64,000 nucleotides of DNA from Actinomycetes bacterium (GTDB lineage: Bacteria; Actinomycetota; Acidimicrobiia; Acidimicrobiales; Ilumatobacteraceae): contig JANXUF010000121.1 in the NCBI GenBank assembly GCA_025356335.1, positions 43,346-107,345 of the forward strand, given 5' to 3'. Made by a program: the position numbers and the translations under genes. Of this stretch, positions 46,832 to 55,600 are shown piece after piece. Numbering within the stretch: the first letter of the stretch is position 1; every line of letters starts with the position of its first letter. Under the pieces are notes generated by a model. It made no database searches. It saw only the letters and a list, made by a program, of their open reading frames with translations, and was not told the DNA's origin.

Positions 46832-47998
46832 GTGTCTGGACCTCTGCATGGCTATCGCATCATCGAGCTCGCTGGAATCGGGCCGGGCCCGTTTGCGGCG
46901 ATGCTGCTGTCCGATCTCGGTGCCGAGGTCATCCGCGTCGAGCGTGCTCAGGCCGTGCGTGCATCCAATGGAGCCAATCGCGATGTCCTGCAGCGTGGTC
47001 GCCGCAATATCGCCGTCGACCTGAAAAATCCCGCCGGCGTCGAGACCCTGCTGACGATGGTCGAGCAAGCCGATGGGTTGATCGAAGGATTTCGTCCGGG
47101 CGTGATGGAACGTCTCGGCCTCGGTCCCGACATCTGCCTCGCCCGCAACCCGAAGCTCGTCTTCGGCCGGATGACCGGCTGGGGCCAGACCGGACCCTAC
47201 GCCAATGCGGCAGGGCATGACATCAACTACATCTCGCTTGCCGGTTCGCTGGCCCACTTCGCCAGGCATGGCAGCCAGCCGACACCGCCGTTGAACATGG
47301 TCGGCGACTTCGGCGGCGGTGCGATGTTCCTTGTCGTCGGCATGCTCAGCGCGCTGCTCGAGTGCCAGTGTTCTGGACAGGGCCAGGTCGTCGACGCGGC
47401 GATGGTCGACGGTACTGCCTCGTTAATGAGCATGTTCTGGGGCTTCAAGGCGATGGGACCTGCAGTGTTCGACGAGAACATGCCAGGGACCAACATGCTC
47501 GACACCGGCGCCCATTTCTACGACACGTTCCGTTGCGCCGACGGCAAGTACGTGTCGATCGGTTCGATCGAACCGCAGTTCTACCAGGAGCTGTTGCGCC
47601 TGACCGGGTTGGCTGACGACGCTGAATTCGGCGAGCAGATGGACAGGAATCTGTGGCCTGTGCTCAAGAGCAGGCTCGAAGCCGTATTCCACCACAAGAC
47701 GCAGGCGGAGTGGTGCGCGATCATGGAGCACACGGACGTCTGTTTTGCCCCGGTGTTGACGATGTCGGAGGCTGCCAAGCATCCGCACAACGTCGAGCGC
47801 AGCACGTTCATCGACGTCGGCGGGGTCACGCAGCCGGCACCAGCTCCTCGGCTCAGCAGAACCGTCTCCGATACACCGACGCCGGCCTCCTATCCCGGAC
47901 GTGACACCCGCGATGTGCTCGCCGATTGGGGATTCTCTGCTGACGCGATTACTCAACTGGAGTCCAGCGGGGCGGTCAAGACGGCTCCAACGCCATAG
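46832..47998 (+). CDS. CoA-transferase family III / alpha-methylacyl-CoA racemase
   Basis: A 388-residue family-III CoA-transferase-fold protein most like alpha-methylacyl-CoA racemases (Mcr/AMACR). It shows [24 protein letters not shown]-type variant [28 protein letters not shown], and the catalytic pair in [12 protein letters not shown] (His129) and [12 protein letters not shown] (Asp159). It interconverts (R)- and (S)-2-methylacyl-CoA in branched-chain or sterol side-chain breakdown. The start has a good AGGAG Shine-Dalgarno sequence. It is followed after 11 bp by a PIG-L deacetylase and then a coupled phosphatase; these may be co-transcribed, though the functions do not obviously connect. 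Confidence 0.9.
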   Translation: MSGPLHGYRIIELAGIGPGPFAAMLLSDLGAEVIRVERAQAVRASNGANRDVLQRGRRNIAVDLKNPAGVETLLTMVEQADGLIEGFRPGVMERLGLGPDICLARNPKLVFGRMTGWGQTGPYANAAGHDINYISLAGSLAHFARHGSQPTPPLNMVGDFGGGAMFLVVGMLSALLECQCSGQGQVVDAAMVDGTASLMSMFWGFKAMGPAVFDENMPGTNMLDTGAHFYDTFRCADGKYVSIGSIEPQFYQELLRLTGLADDAEFGEQMDRNLWPVLKSRLEAVFHHKTQAEWCAIMEHTDVCFAPVLTMSEAAKHPHNVERSTFIDVGGVTQPAPAPRLSRTVSDTPTPASYPGRDTRDVLADWGFSADAITQLESSGAVKTAPTP

Positions 47999-48009
47999 CG
48001 TGTGGGGCA

Positions 48010-48819
48010 ATGTCGACACTCGTCTGCTTCCACGCCCATCCCGATGACGAGGCGCTGTCCACTGGCGGCACGATAGCCAGAGCATCTGCCGAGGGTCATC
48101 GCGTCGTGCTCGTCGTCGCCACCGATGGCGACTACGGCGAAGTGCCGGAGGATCTCGGCGAGGGTGAGACGCTCGTCGACCGCCGCAAACAGGAGACAGC
48201 GCGCAGTGCAGAAGCGCTGGGTATCGCCAGGGTCGTCTGGCTCGGCTTCAAGGACAGCGGGATGACAGGTTGGGAACAGAACACCGATCCCGAGAGTTTC
48301 CTCCAGGCTCCGCTGGAACAGGCTGCGCAGCGACTGGCGGCGGTACTCACCGAAGAGGCCGCAGATGCACTGACGGTCTACGACTGGCATGGCAACTACG
48401 GGCATCCTGACCACATCAAGGTGCACACCGCCGGCCATCGTGCCGCTGAACTGGCGGGAACCGCAAAGGTGTTCGAAGCCACCGTCAACAGAGATCATTT
48501 CCGCAGGATGGCGGCGATGGCCAAGGAGATGGGGGCTGCGCTCGGTGACGAGGAAAACGACTTCGATCCCGACGGTCCGGCCGATGATGGAAATCCGCTC
48601 GGCATGCCGGAGGCGGAGATCACACTGACCGTCGACGCAACGGCCTATGCGATGGCCAAGAAGGCTTCGCTCGGTGCCCACCGCAGTCAGGTCACGGACA
48701 CATCGTTCTTCATGCAGATGCCGGACGAGATGTTCACCAACTCGTTTGGTACCGAGTGGTTCATCGAGAAAGGTGTGCCGGCCGGTTCCGGACCGCGGGT
48801 CGGTTGGATCTTCGAGTGA
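48010..48819 (+). CDS. PIG-L/LmbE-family deacetylase (MshB/Mca-like)
   Basis: A 269-residue zinc-dependent N-acetyl-sugar deacetylase or amidase. The metal/catalytic motif HAHPDDEALSTGGT is at residues 8-21, and the third ligand site is in YDWHGNYGHPDHIKVH. The family includes MshB (mycothiol synthesis) and Mca (mycothiol S-conjugate amidase). The DWHGNYGHPDH segment and the C-terminal AYAMAKKASLGAHRSQ are compatible with either. Its stop overlaps the start of the histidine phosphatase gene (GTGA). Confidence 0.87.
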   Translation: MSTLVCFHAHPDDEALSTGGTIARASAEGHRVVLVVATDGDYGEVPEDLGEGETLVDRRKQETARSAEALGIARVVWLGFKDSGMTGWEQNTDPESFLQAPLEQAAQRLAAVLTEEAADALTVYDWHGNYGHPDHIKVHTAGHRAAELAGTAKVFEATVNRDHFRRMAAMAKEMGAALGDEENDFDPDGPADDGNPLGMPEAEITLTVDATAYAMAKKASLGAHRSQVTDTSFFMQMPDEMFTNSFGTEWFIEKGVPAGSGPRVGWIFE

Positions 48820-49367
48820 CCCGCCTGTACCTCGTTCGCCACGGACGGGCAACAGCAGGGTGGAACGTCGATCCAGACCCAGGGCTGGACGCCATCGGGG
48901 TCGCCCAGGCAGCGAAGGTCGCCGAGAAGCTACAGCAGTTGGGTTCGCTGCCGATCGTCAGCAGTCCGCTGCGCCGATGTCGCGAGACGGCGGCCGCTCT
49001 CTCGCTGCTGACGGGGCAGCAGATGATGATCGAACCGGCCGTTGCCGAGATTCCGTCCCCCGACGGCATCGACATGGCCGACCGGGTCGAATGGTTGCGC
49101 ACGGCGATGGCCGGGACGTGGGCGGCTCTCGGTGTGCCGTACACCTCGTTCGGCGACGGCGTCGGTCGGTTCCTCTGTTCGCTCAACCAGAACACGGTGA
49201 TCTTCACGCATTTCGTGGCGATCAATGCGGCGATCGGCCACGCGCTCGGCGACGATCGCGTGCTGATACGTTCGCTCGACAACTGTTCGATCACGACCTT
49301 CGACGTGATCGGTTCGATGCTCGAACTCGTCGAGGGTGGCCATGAGGCCGACACCCTCATCCGCTAG
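48816..49367 (+). CDS. histidine phosphatase (phosphoglycerate mutase-like) family protein
   Basis: A 183-residue protein with the catalytic motif LYLVRHGRATAG (RHG) at the N-terminus, the second Arg/Glu pair in SSPLRRCRETAAAL, and the second His in NTVIFTHFVAINAAIG. It removes phosphate from small molecules or proteins by a phospho-His intermediate; the substrate is unknown. It is translationally coupled to the upstream PIG-L gene by a 4-bp overlap. Its stop codon TAG (49365-49367) is part of the TAGCTT -10-like box of the next gene. Confidence 0.87.
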   Translation: MTRLYLVRHGRATAGWNVDPDPGLDAIGVAQAAKVAEKLQQLGSLPIVSSPLRRCRETAAALSLLTGQQMMIEPAVAEIPSPDGIDMADRVEWLRTAMAGTWAALGVPYTSFGDGVGRFLCSLNQNTVIFTHFVAINAAIGHALGDDRVLIRSLDNCSITTFDVIGSMLELVEGGHEADTLIR

Positions 49368-49377
49368 CTTGACCCGA

Positions 49378-50154
49378 GTGAGCGTCACCAGGCACCGGGA
49401 CTGGCTCAGCGGGACATGCGCCATCGTGACGTCGTTCGCGTTGCTGGCGAGTTGCTCGAGTTCGGCCAGCGATTCGGAGCAGAGCCTGCCGCCCCCGCCG
49501 ACGGTGGCGACGACGGCCGCCCCCGTGCCGACGGCTTCACCGACGCTGCCTCCGACGACCGTGGCCGTACCGACGACCACCACCACCACGACGACGACCA
49601 CACGGGCGCCGACGGTTCCGCCGACATCGGCGACGACAGCCGCGGCGACGGTGCCGCCGACCGCAGCAACCGTGCTCGAACTGAGTGCCACGGGTGTGGG
49701 GCTGTCTTCATTCCAAGCGGATCCCGATCAATCGATCCAATACATATCGTCGATCCTCGGTGCGCCGACATCGGACAGCGGGTGGGTCGATGCTGCGACC
49801 TCACCGTTCGGCGTCTGTCCCGGCACCAGCGTCCGTGGCGTGCGGTGGGGCGATCTGCTGCTGCTGTACGGCGATCTTGCTGCAGCCGATGGGGTGCGCG
49901 CCTTCTTCGGTTACAGCCTCGGCTCGACCACCCGCCCGGCGACAGGCAAACCCGGCGCCGTCCGCACGGCGAACGGCATCACCCTCGGATCGACCGTCGC
50001 TGCTGTTCGTACCGCCTTCCCCGACGCCTCGATCGTCGACGGCACCCCGCCGACGTTCGACCTCGGAGGCAGCGGCGTCGGGGGGACGATCTCCGACATC
50101 TCCCAGACCGGTGTGGTCACTTCGATCTACGGAGGAACGGGTTGTACGTCGTAG
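49378..50154 (+). CDS. secreted lipoprotein with threonine-rich stalk
   Basis: A 258-residue protein with a lipobox (LLASC, Cys26), a long Thr/Pro/Ala stalk (residues ~33-105) that includes ten consecutive threonines, and a C-terminal domain of ~140 residues (LSATGVGLSSFQADPDQSIQ through TSIYGGTGCTS). Two cysteines there (FGVCPG and GTGC) could pair. The GTG start at 49378 lies 7 nt after TAGCTT (49365-49370), so a leaderless mRNA is likely. No family was recognised; the domain repeats a GxTLGSTVAAVRTAFPDAS pattern seen in other actinobacterial lipoproteins. Confidence 0.72.
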   Translation: MSVTRHRDWLSGTCAIVTSFALLASCSSSASDSEQSLPPPPTVATTAAPVPTASPTLPPTTVAVPTTTTTTTTTTRAPTVPPTSATTAAATVPPTAATVLELSATGVGLSSFQADPDQSIQYISSILGAPTSDSGWVDAATSPFGVCPGTSVRGVRWGDLLLLYGDLAAADGVRAFFGYSLGSTTRPATGKPGAVRTANGITLGSTVAAVRTAFPDASIVDGTPPTFDLGGSGVGGTISDISQTGVVTSIYGGTGCTS

Positions 50155-50264
50155 CGCAGCACAGCGGTAACGTGGCCTGGCGGTTGACCGTCTTCCGCGC
50201 ACCGTGCCGATCGAAGTGCAGATGAAGCCGTTATGACCCCGCCCGAACGAGGAGTTGCGAGCCG

Positions 50265-51092
50265 ATGAAACGAATGCTTCCGGTCGAAGAACTCGCTCGC
50301 GACGAACGATTCCAGCACGTCCGTGTCGAAGAACAGGTCTTCGATCCGCGCAACGCCTCGCCGTCGGCCAAGGTCAACGGACTCGATCCGGACTACATCA
50401 ACTGCTCGGAGAACGCCCGCGGGCTGATGCACGGCATATTCGTCGGCGAGATCCAGGCACTCGAGGGTGCCGGCCGCACCTGCTGGGATTTCGACACCGG
50501 GCCAGGTCGTGACGAAGCGCCGTTCGGTTTGAAGTTGGACATGGCGCGACAGTGCTGGGACGAGGCTCGCCACGTCGAGATCTCCTGCAAGCTCGCAGCG
50601 CACATGGGTTCCGGTATCGGTGAGTTCGCTGAACAGACGATGCTGTACGAAGCGGCATGCAACGCCGATCCGGTGCTGCGCCTGACCGGTGTCAACCGTG
50701 CGCTCGAAGGTCTGGCGATCGACGTGTTCAAGACGATGCGCGACTTCGGCAAGGCATGCGCCGACCCGGTACTCGAGTTCTGCGAGGACTGGATGCTTGC
50801 CGACGAGGTCACGCACGTGAAAATGGGCTCCGATTGGTTGCGCAAGATCACCGTCGACGACCCTGATCGCCTGAAGAACGCCCTCGACTTCCAGAAGGCA
50901 GTCGACAAACTGTTCTCCTTCGGCGGTTTCCGTGGCGAGAGCAAGGAGAATCCGGTGCACCTCGCCAGGAACTTCCGGCGCCTCGCCGGGTTCTCCGACG
51001 ACGAGATCACCGAACTCGTCGACATTTCTGCTGAAGCCTTCGCCGAGGCGCAGGCACAACAGACTGCTGCCGCCGGTGCAGTGGGTGCTTAG
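50265..51092 (+). CDS. ferritin-like di-iron protein (DUF455-type)
   Basis: A 275-residue, mostly helical protein with a ferritin-like four-helix bundle. Carboxylate/His ligands are visible in VGEIQALEGAGRTCWDF, CWDEARHVEISCK (ExxH), ALEGLAIDVFK and LADEVTHVKMGSDWL (ExxH). It probably binds a di-iron centre and acts as an oxidase, hydroxylase or in iron handling; the function of the DUF455-like group is not settled. The ATG at 50265 has a strong GAGGAG Shine-Dalgarno sequence. A small membrane protein gene follows 18 bp downstream and may be co-transcribed. An upstream TTGACC near 50183 has no matching -10 box. Confidence 0.78.
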   Translation: MKRMLPVEELARDERFQHVRVEEQVFDPRNASPSAKVNGLDPDYINCSENARGLMHGIFVGEIQALEGAGRTCWDFDTGPGRDEAPFGLKLDMARQCWDEARHVEISCKLAAHMGSGIGEFAEQTMLYEAACNADPVLRLTGVNRALEGLAIDVFKTMRDFGKACADPVLEFCEDWMLADEVTHVKMGSDWLRKITVDDPDRLKNALDFQKAVDKLFSFGGFRGESKENPVHLARNFRRLAGFSDDEITELVDISAEAFAEAQAQQTAAAGAVGA

Positions 51093-51110
51093 GTCGACGG
51101 GACGGCACTG

Positions 51111-51491
51111 TTGCTGATTGCCACGGCACAATTCGTTCTCGACATCCATCGCTCCTGGGCGTGGGTCGTGATCATCAGCAACGGGCTCGCCGGCTTCTGG
51201 TCGCTCGCGGCCCATCGCTGGCCCGGCGTCAGGTCGCGTGCACTGTGGTGGTTCACGATCGGTGCGGAACTCGCCGTCTTCGTGCAGGTCGTCCTCGGTG
51301 TCACGCTGGTCGCCAGATACAAACTCGTCGCACCGCAATTCCACATGTTCTACGGGTTCGTGGCGATCATCGCCGTGGCGATCATCTACTCCTACCGGGT
51401 GCAGATGTCCCATCGGCTGTATCTGCTGTATGGCGGCGGGGGACTGTTCATCATGGGTCTCGGCATCCGCGCCGTCCTCAAGGCGAACTGA
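51111..51491 (+). CDS. small four-helix membrane protein, unknown function
   Basis: From TTG 51111 the product has 126 residues and about four hydrophobic helices (WAWVVIISNGLAGFWSLAA, LWWFTIGAELAVFVQVVLGV, MFYGFVAIIAVAIIYSY, LYLLYGGGGLFIMGLGIRA). Several histidines lie near helix ends (DIHRSW, AAHRW, QFHMFYG, SHRLY), a layout that could hold heme, as in small cytochrome b-type proteins, but no known motif is complete. It sits 18 bp after the ferritin-like gene. The start is uncertain. Confidence 0.6.
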   Translation: MLIATAQFVLDIHRSWAWVVIISNGLAGFWSLAAHRWPGVRSRALWWFTIGAELAVFVQVVLGVTLVARYKLVAPQFHMFYGFVAIIAVAIIYSYRVQMSHRLYLLYGGGGLFIMGLGIRAVLKAN

Positions 51492-51673
51492 AACCCAGCC
51501 GGACGCCTCCGACAGCAGACGGAGCCTGCGCAACGAGTGGTGCGGGCGGCGCCGCGCAGGATCTTGGCGATCAGCCGTACTACAGTAACCTGCACGGATT
51601 GTCCGGCGACGGAGTGGGCACTCCGGCGTCACCCTCCGTAGCGAGTTCCACGAAGTCCTGACGGAGGTTCCGG

Positions 51674-53824
51674 GTGAAGAGCGCACGACGCACGATGACG
51701 GCGATGGCGTGCTCGGTCCTGGCCGCACTCCCGGTGCTCGTCGTGACGCCTCGACTGGCGACGGCAGCGCCCACGAGCCCACCCTCGAACGTCGAGAACG
51801 TCTGCGATCAGAACATCGCGCCCGGTCAACATCGCTGTTTCGCCGAGCGTCGAACCGATATCAAGCAGCCGTCCGTCTCGACCCCCCACGCGATGACGAA
51901 CGGATTCGGGCCCGCTGACCTCAAAGCAGCGTACGTGCTCCCGCCCGGCACCACCAGTGCCGTCGTGGCGACGGTCGTCGCCTATGACTACCCCACAGCG
52001 GAAGCCGACCTCGCTGTCTACCGCTCCCAGTACGGCCTGCCGTCGTGCACCACCGCCAATGGATGCTTCGTGAAGGTCAACCAGAACGGTGCCACCGCGC
52101 CCTTCCCGCCGCCGGATGACGGCTGGGCGCAGGAAGCGGCCCTCGACCTCGACATGATCTCGGCAATCTGTCCGACATGCAAGATCCTGCTCGTCGAGAG
52201 CAACGACTCCGGCGACAGCCTCTTCTCCGGGGTCAAGCGGGCGACGACGATGGGTGCCAAGTTCATCTCCATGAGCTGGGGTGGCAACCAGTCACCCGTC
52301 GACAGCAGCTACTACGACGTGAATTTCTTCAGTTCGCTCGGCGTCGCCTACGTCGCCGCAAGCGGCGACAGCGCCTATCAGGACAGGGTCGAATACCCGT
52401 CCGCTTCGCCGAACGTCGTCTCCGTCGGTGGCACCAGCCTGGTCAAGGACCAGTCGACGCCGCGTGGCTGGACGGAGAGAGTCTGGTACAGCGCCGTCAC
52501 ACCGAACGGCCCAGCCGGTACCGGCTCAGGGTGCTCGTCGAGTTCGCACCCCAAGCCGGCGTGGCAATTCAACACGGGATGCGTGAATCGCGCCGTCAAC
52601 GACGTTTCGGCGATCGGTGACCCGCAAACCGGTGTCAACGTCTACACGGCGTCCGGGTGGGGCGTGTTCGGTGGTACGAGCGCATCCGCACCGATCATCG
52701 CCGCCGTCTACGCGCTCGTCGGCGCCCCGCCGAGCCCGAAGGACAATCCCGCTACGTCGCTGTATGTGCATCCAGGCAACTTCAACGACATCACGGTCGG
52801 CAGCAACGGCGGGTGTTCACCGGCCGTTCTCTGTACGGCGGGACCGGGATGGGATGGGCCGACCGGTCTGGGAACCCCGAATGGCATCGGCGGATTCAAG
52901 AACTCGAACGGTATCGATCCGCCTTGGACGATACGAACGAACACCAGCGGCGCGATCGAGGATTTCGCGACCGCCGGTGATCAACAGATCTATCACCGCT
53001 ACATGACCAACGGAACGTTCGCGGCATGGTCGTCGCTCGGCGGTCTACCGGGTGGGGTGCCACTGAAGAGCAGGCAGGTGTCGTGGGGTATCAACTATGT
53101 CGGCAATCCGGAACTCTATGTGACCGGGCTCGACGGAAACGTGTACCACGACTTCGCGACGCCGGGTGTCGGGAGTGGCTGGAGCGGCTGGGGATCGTTG
53201 TCTCAACCCCCCGTCGGTGCTGCCAGCGACGTGCAGATCGGTCGCAACTACCTCAACAACCAGGAGATGTACGTCGTCGGCACCGACGGCAACGTGTACC
53301 ACAAGTTCTCGACACCTGGACAGGGTTCCGGCTGGAGCGAATGGGACACGCTCGGCGGCCCGCCCGGGACCACGACTGCCTTCGGGGTACACGTCGGCCG
53401 CAACGACGCGAACAACCAGGAGCTGTACGTCGTCGCCAAGAACGGCGTGCTGTACCACGACTTCGCGACACCCGGCCGCGAAAATGGCTGGCACGGTTGG
53501 GATCCAATGGCGTCCGTACCCGGCGTCGGGTTCCGCGGCGACGTCAACGTCGGTATCAACTCCCTTGGCAATCAGGAGCTGTATTTCGTCGGGACCGACA
53601 ATCAGGTCTACCACAACTTCGCGACACCTGGTCAGGGCACCGGTTGGGCGTCGTTCTCGAGCCTCGGATCGCCGGGGGTGGCGATCACCGGGACCATCGA
53701 TCTCGAAGCGTTCGACTATCGGCTGCTCAGCTTTCAGGACCTGCTCGTCTATGGAGCCGACGGCACCGTCTTCGAGAACGATTCGACTCCTGGCCAGGGC
53801 AGCGGTTGGTCCGGCTGGCAATGA
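51674..53824 (+). CDS. secreted S53-family (sedolisin-like) serine peptidase with C-terminal beta-propeller
   Basis: A 716-residue exported protein with signal peptide (residues 1-31), a short ~45-residue pro-segment, and a sedolisin-type catalytic domain (~78-410). Catalytic residues: Glu154 and Asp158 in WAQEAALDLDM, oxyanion Asp232 in AASGDSAY, and nucleophile Ser336 in FGGTSASAP. From ~415 to the end are six imperfect repeats, about 50 residues each, with the pattern NQELYVVGTDGNVYHxFxTP and GxGSGWSxW, resembling tectonin/PLL-like propellers that bind glycans or surfaces. The classical long S53 pro-domain is missing. GTG 51674 follows a GGAGG Shine-Dalgarno sequence. Upstream, 51492-51673 contains GC-rich inverted repeats of unclear meaning. 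Confidence 0.85.
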   Translation: MKSARRTMTAMACSVLAALPVLVVTPRLATAAPTSPPSNVENVCDQNIAPGQHRCFAERRTDIKQPSVSTPHAMTNGFGPADLKAAYVLPPGTTSAVVATVVAYDYPTAEADLAVYRSQYGLPSCTTANGCFVKVNQNGATAPFPPPDDGWAQEAALDLDMISAICPTCKILLVESNDSGDSLFSGVKRATTMGAKFISMSWGGNQSPVDSSYYDVNFFSSLGVAYVAASGDSAYQDRVEYPSASPNVVSVGGTSLVKDQSTPRGWTERVWYSAVTPNGPAGTGSGCSSSSHPKPAWQFNTGCVNRAVNDVSAIGDPQTGVNVYTASGWGVFGGTSASAPIIAAVYALVGAPPSPKDNPATSLYVHPGNFNDITVGSNGGCSPAVLCTAGPGWDGPTGLGTPNGIGGFKNSNGIDPPWTIRTNTSGAIEDFATAGDQQIYHRYMTNGTFAAWSSLGGLPGGVPLKSRQVSWGINYVGNPELYVTGLDGNVYHDFATPGVGSGWSGWGSLSQPPVGAASDVQIGRNYLNNQEMYVVGTDGNVYHKFSTPGQGSGWSEWDTLGGPPGTTTAFGVHVGRNDANNQELYVVAKNGVLYHDFATPGRENGWHGWDPMASVPGVGFRGDVNVGINSLGNQELYFVGTDNQVYHNFATPGQGTGWASFSSLGSPGVAITGTIDLEAFDYRLLSFQDLLVYGADGTVFENDSTPGQGSGWSGWQ

Positions 53825-53825
53825 T

Positions 53826-53867
53826 CTGATTTGCTCGCACGCCGTCGCCGTCCACCGGCGTGTCGAG
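53826..53867 (+). terminator. hairpin terminator after the S53 peptidase gene
   Basis: CTCGCACGCCG (53834-53844) pairs with CGGCGTGTCGAG (53856-53867) with one bulged base and an 11-nt loop. The sequence just after the stop, CTGATTTGCTCGCACG (53826-53841), is nearly identical (15/16) to the arm after the PuuD-like gene at 25720-25735, so the two probably derive from one terminator type. Confidence 0.55.
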
Positions 53868-53949
53868 TATTTCCGTGACGCCGAGCCTCATCCGAGTATT
53901 TGCTGCGCGGCGTAGGGCGTCTTCGTACTCGATCAACTCGTCGAACGGG

Positions 53950-54477
53950 CTACGTGTAGTCGGCGGTGATGTTGGCGAGGATTTCTTCGAATGCCTTGTC
54001 GGCGTAGGCGATCATCTCCTCGTCGGTGCGGTCCTGGATCGGATGCGGCGTGAACACTCTGGCGACGGTCGGGAAACCGAGCGACGTCGATTGCGAGATG
54101 GCAGCCTGGACGAACTCAGCGGAGGCCACGAACACGCCGGGGATGCCACGGCGTTCCAGATCAACGATGTCGTGCACACTGCACGACGTACAACTGCCTC
54201 AATCGGCGAGTGCCTCGATCACCAGGTGGCACTGCGTGGCGATCTCGTGGCGCAGATCGACGGGGGCCGGTTTGGTGAACGTCGGCTTCTTGTACCGCTT
54301 GACGGTGGCACCGGCCGCGGTGAGGCGGTCTTCGATGCGGTCGAGGAAGACGTTGCCACGTGGTTTGGAGATGTCGAGCAGGCCGATGACCTTGCCGTCG
54401 ATCGACGAAGGGCGGTCGAGACGCGTCCGTTCGATGACGGAGCGTTCACTGGTTGGATCGAGCAGCAGTCTGGCCAC
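53950..54477 (-). CDS. UGSC-motif selenoprotein (in-frame TGA read as selenocysteine)
   Basis: Two minus-strand open frames, 54199 and upstream, and 53950-54177 extended back, are in the same frame and separated only by TGA at 54201-54199. Read through, they give EALAD-U-GSCTSCSVHDIVDL, the U-G-S-C motif of the UGSC (seleno)protein family known from marine metagenomes and actinobacteria. Before it is VIGLLDISKPRGNVFLDRIE, KKPTFTKPAPVDLRHEIATQ; after it VFVASAEF and TPHPIQDRTDEEM. From GTG 54477 (6 nt after TACGGT) the protein has 175 residues with Sec93, Cys96 and Cys99; starts at 54525 or 54546 are possible. A SECIS-like hairpin follows the TGA. It is probably a redox enzyme; the reaction is unknown. 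selA, selB, selC and selD are not in the window. Confidence 0.8.
54169..54187 (-). promoter_or_regulatory. bacterial SECIS-like hairpin downstream of the Sec codon
   Basis: On the minus strand GTCGTGC-AGTGT-GCACGAC is a perfect 7-bp stem with a 5-nt loop. It starts 11 nt after the TGA, placing the apical loop 18 nt away. Bacterial SECIS elements sit immediately 3' of UGA within the coding region, with the loop about 16-37 nt downstream and a G in its first two bases; this hairpin meets both conditions (loop AG...). It would be bound by SelB. Confidence 0.7.
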
Positions 54478-54539
54478 GCCGACACCGTACAGCGATGGCG
54501 ACTTCGGCGTCGTGCCGTGCGCCATGACAGGATCACCGG

Positions 54540-55499
54540 ATGACATCGCCGCTCCCACTCGAACCGACCGATGTCGCGCTGTCCGATCGTGTGACGTTGC
54601 TCGCCGGCGAGGCCAGGGGCAAGTACCCGGACGGCAACACCGTGCTCGTCGCCGGCAGCGAAGGGGTCGTACTGATCGATCCGTCGCTCACGGTGCATCG
54701 TCGCGGCGGCGGCCCGTGCGCGGTCGATCGCATCCTCGTCAGCCACGCCCACGAGGACCACATGTCGGGGATCAGCGCCGTCATTCGCCGATCGAACACC
54801 ACTGGATCGGTGAGCGGAGCGCTGTCAGACGGCACGACGATCCATGCCCACGACGACGATCTGCATTGCGTTCGCGACATTGACGAGCTGCTCACGAGTT
54901 ATGACATGGGCGAGCGTGAGACGGAGGAATGGGGCGCGACGTTGGTCGCCGACTTCCACCTCGACGGTTGGCCGCAGGCAGAGGGCTTTGCCGATGGCGA
55001 TGTCTTCGATCTCGGTGATATCGGCGTCACGGTGATGCACCTGCCGGGGCACACCCGGGGCCACAGTGCGTTCCTCATCGAGCCGGGGGGCGTCGCCTTC
55101 GTCGGTGACGTCGACCTGTCGAGTTTCGGGCCGTACTACGGAGACCATTGGAGTGAACTCGACGACTTCGTCGCCTCCATCGCCAGGGTCCGAGAATTGG
55201 ACATGCACCAGTACGTCACATTCCATCACAAGGGCGTCATTCAGGGGCGCGTCGAGTTCATCCGCCAGCTCGACGCTTTTGCAAGCGTCATCGATCGTCG
55301 CGACGAACGACTGCTGACGTTGCTCGAAACGCCGAAGACACGTGATGAACTTGCGGCCGCCGGGATCATCTACCGTCCTGGAGCACTACCGCCGGGTTGG
55401 GGGATCTCGGTCGAGCGCCGATCGATCGACATGCATCTCGCCCGTCTGATCCGCAACGGACTCGCCATCGAGCACGAAGGCCGTTTCAGCACGACTTGA
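54540..55499 (+). CDS. metallo-beta-lactamase-fold hydrolase
   Basis: A 319-residue MBL-fold enzyme. The zinc site is SHAHEDH (HxHxDH variant), with HLPGHTRGHSAFL and FVGDVDLSSFGPYYG supplying the third His and bridging Asp. The last ~60 residues form a winged-helix-like tail (DELAAAGIIYRPG, LARLIRNGLAIEHEGRF), as in MBL proteins of the LACTB2/Pce group. It begins 62 bp from the divergent selenoprotein start chosen here, or overlaps it by a few bases if longer starts are used. Substrate unknown; thioester or persulfide hydrolysis would suit the redox neighbourhood but is only a guess. Confidence 0.85.
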   Translation: MTSPLPLEPTDVALSDRVTLLAGEARGKYPDGNTVLVAGSEGVVLIDPSLTVHRRGGGPCAVDRILVSHAHEDHMSGISAVIRRSNTTGSVSGALSDGTTIHAHDDDLHCVRDIDELLTSYDMGERETEEWGATLVADFHLDGWPQAEGFADGDVFDLGDIGVTVMHLPGHTRGHSAFLIEPGGVAFVGDVDLSSFGPYYGDHWSELDDFVASIARVRELDMHQYVTFHHKGVIQGRVEFIRQLDAFASVIDRRDERLLTLLETPKTRDELAAAGIIYRPGALPPGWGISVERRSIDMHLARLIRNGLAIEHEGRFSTT

Positions 55500-55600
55500 C
55501 CGCGCGGCGTTCGTGCGCGACGGCCACGCATCACGGCAGCCACGGCATCATCGCCCGACGGCACAGACGCCACGCGAAGCGCGGGGGTTCGGCGGTGAGG

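Noticed and set aside
54199..54201. Reading the TGA in the UGSC gene as a simple nonsense mutation (pseudogene).
   Set aside because: Sequence on both sides is in one frame and looks conserved, the TGA falls exactly at the known Sec position of a UGSC motif, and a SECIS-like hairpin follows. A pseudogene is still possible if Sec machinery is absent.
55500..55600. Small gene between the MBL and thioredoxin-fusion genes.
   Set aside because: No frame of useful length with a start signal; it appears to be plain intergenic DNA between convergent genes.
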